Part shown: positions 13,435 through 13,719 of the stretch, piece after piece | How positions within the stretch are numbered: the first letter of the stretch is position 1 | Layout of the letters: each line of letters opens with the position of its first letter | Position numbers and translations under genes: made by a program | The notes under the pieces: model-generated | What the model was told of the DNA's origin: nothing | Databases searched by the model: none | What the model saw: only the letters and a program-made list of their open reading frames with translations | Assembly: GCA_018812355.1 (NCBI GenBank) | Contig: JAHJDQ010000101.1 | Location: 1-13,719 of the forward strand | Direction of reading: 5' to 3' | Length of the DNA: 13,719 bases | Origin: Nanobdellota archaeon | GTDB taxonomy: Archaea > Nanobdellota > Nanobdellia > Woesearchaeales > GW2011-AR9

Positions 13435-13467
13435 AGCATCGGTTTGTGCGTAGCAGAAAACTGCGCA
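13435..13467 (+). other. Putative tRNA-Ser intron 1, anticodon stem (28/29)
   Basis: This 33-nt insertion is bounded by a repeated CAAGC, so its register is ambiguous by several bases. The chosen register gives a 4-bp helix (TGCA 13429-13432 with TGCG 13462-13465) and matching CAA bulges on both sides. The flanking helices are weak. CTATGCACAA (13426-13435) can instead pair with TTGTGCGTAG (13444-13453). Confidence 0.5.
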
Positions 13468-13476
13468 AGCCTGGAA

Positions 13477-13514
13477 ACTTGACTTTAGGCAAGTCCTGAA
13501 CGTTAAGTGAAGAT
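13477..13514 (+). other. Putative tRNA-Ser intron 2 at position 37/38
   Basis: About 38 nt separate the anticodon loop from its 3' stem strand GCTTG. ACTTG and CAAGT inside it can pair. Only two pairs of the expected central helix form (C32-G and U33-A), so the splice point is inferred from tRNA geometry alone. Confidence 0.5.
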
Positions 13515-13546
13515 AGCTTGTTTCCTCACGGATATCCCGGTTCAAA

Positions 13547-13577
13547 TGGTTGAAAGTACATGCTTTCAGCATGAAAT
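13547..13577 (+). other. tRNA-Ser intron 3 in the T-loop (59/60)
   Basis: The T-stem CCCGG/CCGGG is followed by TTCA (13541-13544) pairing with TGAA (13572-13575), a 5' bulge AA^T (13545-13547) and a 3' bulge AT^T (13576-13578). The intron's own stem pairs GTTGAAAG (13549-13556) with CTTTCAGC (13563-13570). Removal yields a normal TTCAAAT loop. Confidence 0.75.
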
Positions 13578-13591
13578 TCCGGGCGCTGGCG

Positions 13592-13599
13592 TTTTTTTT
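13592..13599 (+). terminator. Oligo-T terminator of the tRNA pair
   Basis: Eight T residues begin immediately after G73 of tRNA-Ser. Archaeal RNA polymerase terminates at such T-runs. The run overlaps the stop codon of the superoxide reductase gene on the opposite strand. Confidence 0.6.
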
Positions 13600-13719
13600 A
13601 CTTACTTTTCCATAATCCATGTAAATTACAGTAAGCTCTTGCAGTAACACCTTCATGACTACTAAGATTAAATTCAGCTTGAGGCTCTTCGCCTGGCTTT
13701 AGATAGCACGAAGCAATAA
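13598..13719 (-). CDS. Superoxide reductase (neelaredoxin-type), C-terminal part, cut by window edge
   Basis: The last 39 residues of a protein entering from the right end are readable. They include the superoxide reductase iron-site motif CNLHG (30-34 of the fragment), in the context AYCNLHGLWKSK, which closely resembles the end of archaeal superoxide reductases. The Cys and His of this motif are the axial and one equatorial ligand of the catalytic Fe(His)4Cys centre that reduces superoxide to peroxide without making oxygen. The upstream stretch KPGEEPQAEF also fits the beta-sandwich of the family. Start and N-terminus lie outside the window, so presence of an extra desulforedoxin domain cannot be judged. 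Confidence 0.82.
   Translation of the reverse strand, partial: IASCYLKPGEEPQAEFNLSSHEGVTARAYCNLHGLWKSK

Larger units (their letters stand above)
13404..13591 (+). tRNA. tRNA-Ser(GGA), apparently with three introns
   Basis: The acceptor stem is GCCAGCG (13404-13410) with CGCTGGC (13584-13590), followed by G73, the serine discriminator. A 15-nt variable region (13521-13535) with a TCC-TCAC-GGA hairpin makes it a class II tRNA, and G73 favours Ser over Leu. CTGGAAA at 13471-13477, the canonical Ser(GGA) loop, follows CAAGC (13466-13470), whose partner GCTTG is at 13516-13520. Fitting a normal cloverleaf requires three insertions: about 33 nt (13435-13467), 38 nt (13477-13514) and 31 nt (13547-13577). 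The remainder is 86 nt, a normal tRNA-Ser length, with exons 13404-13434, 13468-13476, 13515-13546 and 13578-13591. The T-loop intron has convincing splice structure; the first has a possible one; the second has none that I can see. D-stem position 13-22 is unpaired. Confidence 0.78.

Noticed and set aside
13433..13442. First CAAGC followed by ATCGG read as the anticodon stem and loop of the second tRNA
   Set aside because: It would give CGG (Pro) in a class II tRNA with G73, with no matching splice helix; CTGGAAA downstream is the canonical Ser(GGA) loop.
13426..13656. Minus-strand open frame across the tRNA-Ser and past its end
   Set aside because: It overlaps the tRNA gene almost fully and uses a different frame from the clear superoxide reductase C-terminus.
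1..13719. CRISPR array or toxin-antitoxin or defence cluster
   Set aside because: No regularly spaced repeats and no recognisable Cas, toxin or defence gene were found; only the endonuclease and the insertion sequence are mobile.

Overview
The window looks like a piece of an AT-rich archaeal chromosome, most likely from a small-genome DPANN lineage (Woesearchaeota or Pacearchaeota-like; this placement is inference). Archaeal signs seen directly are TATA boxes about 26 nt upstream of start codons with almost no 5' leader, two intron-containing tRNA genes with bulge-helix-bulge type splice sites, an SRP RNA with an Alu domain, an archaeal-type leucyl-tRNA synthetase, a family 4 uracil-DNA glycosylase and a very small histone-fold protein. 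Bacterial-looking items sit among these: a C-terminally short alanyl-tRNA synthetase resembling those of Candidate Phyla Radiation bacteria, and a Hanks-type Ser/Thr kinase.

Layout. 94-1589: a free-standing LAGLIDADG endonuclease with a C-terminal helix-turn-helix, overlapping the start of a family 4 uracil-DNA glycosylase. 1632-2363: a multi-pass membrane protein resembling ECF transporter S components, convergent with a tiny Cys-rich protein (2368-2562, minus). 2683-8057: alaS, an unrecognised 203-residue protein, and leuS, each with its own promoter. 8060-9475 (minus): a Ser/Thr kinase. 9627-9956: a DUF192 protein, convergent with the SRP RNA gene (about 9956-10226, minus). 10403-11587: two adjacent coiled-coil proteins with proline-rich tails. 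11592-11768 (minus): a 58-residue histone-fold protein. 11853-12257: a HIT-family protein. 12260-13194: a complete IS6-like insertion sequence flanked by an 8-bp target duplication. 13247-13591: tRNA-Met(CAT) with one intron and a tRNA read as Ser(GGA), apparently interrupted three times, including once in the T-loop. 13598-13719 (minus): the C-terminal end of a superoxide reductase.

The content is mostly housekeeping: tRNA charging, protein targeting, DNA repair and packaging, and oxidative defence. Intergenic gaps are short, and four gene pairs converge with stops or ends 2-5 nt apart or overlapping. The items most worth follow-up are the multiply interrupted tRNA-Ser with a 9-nt anticodon exon, the SRP RNA with a UGAC helix 8 loop, the miniature histone, the mini-AlaRS, the paired coiled-coil/polyproline proteins, and the consistent leaderless promoter layout.
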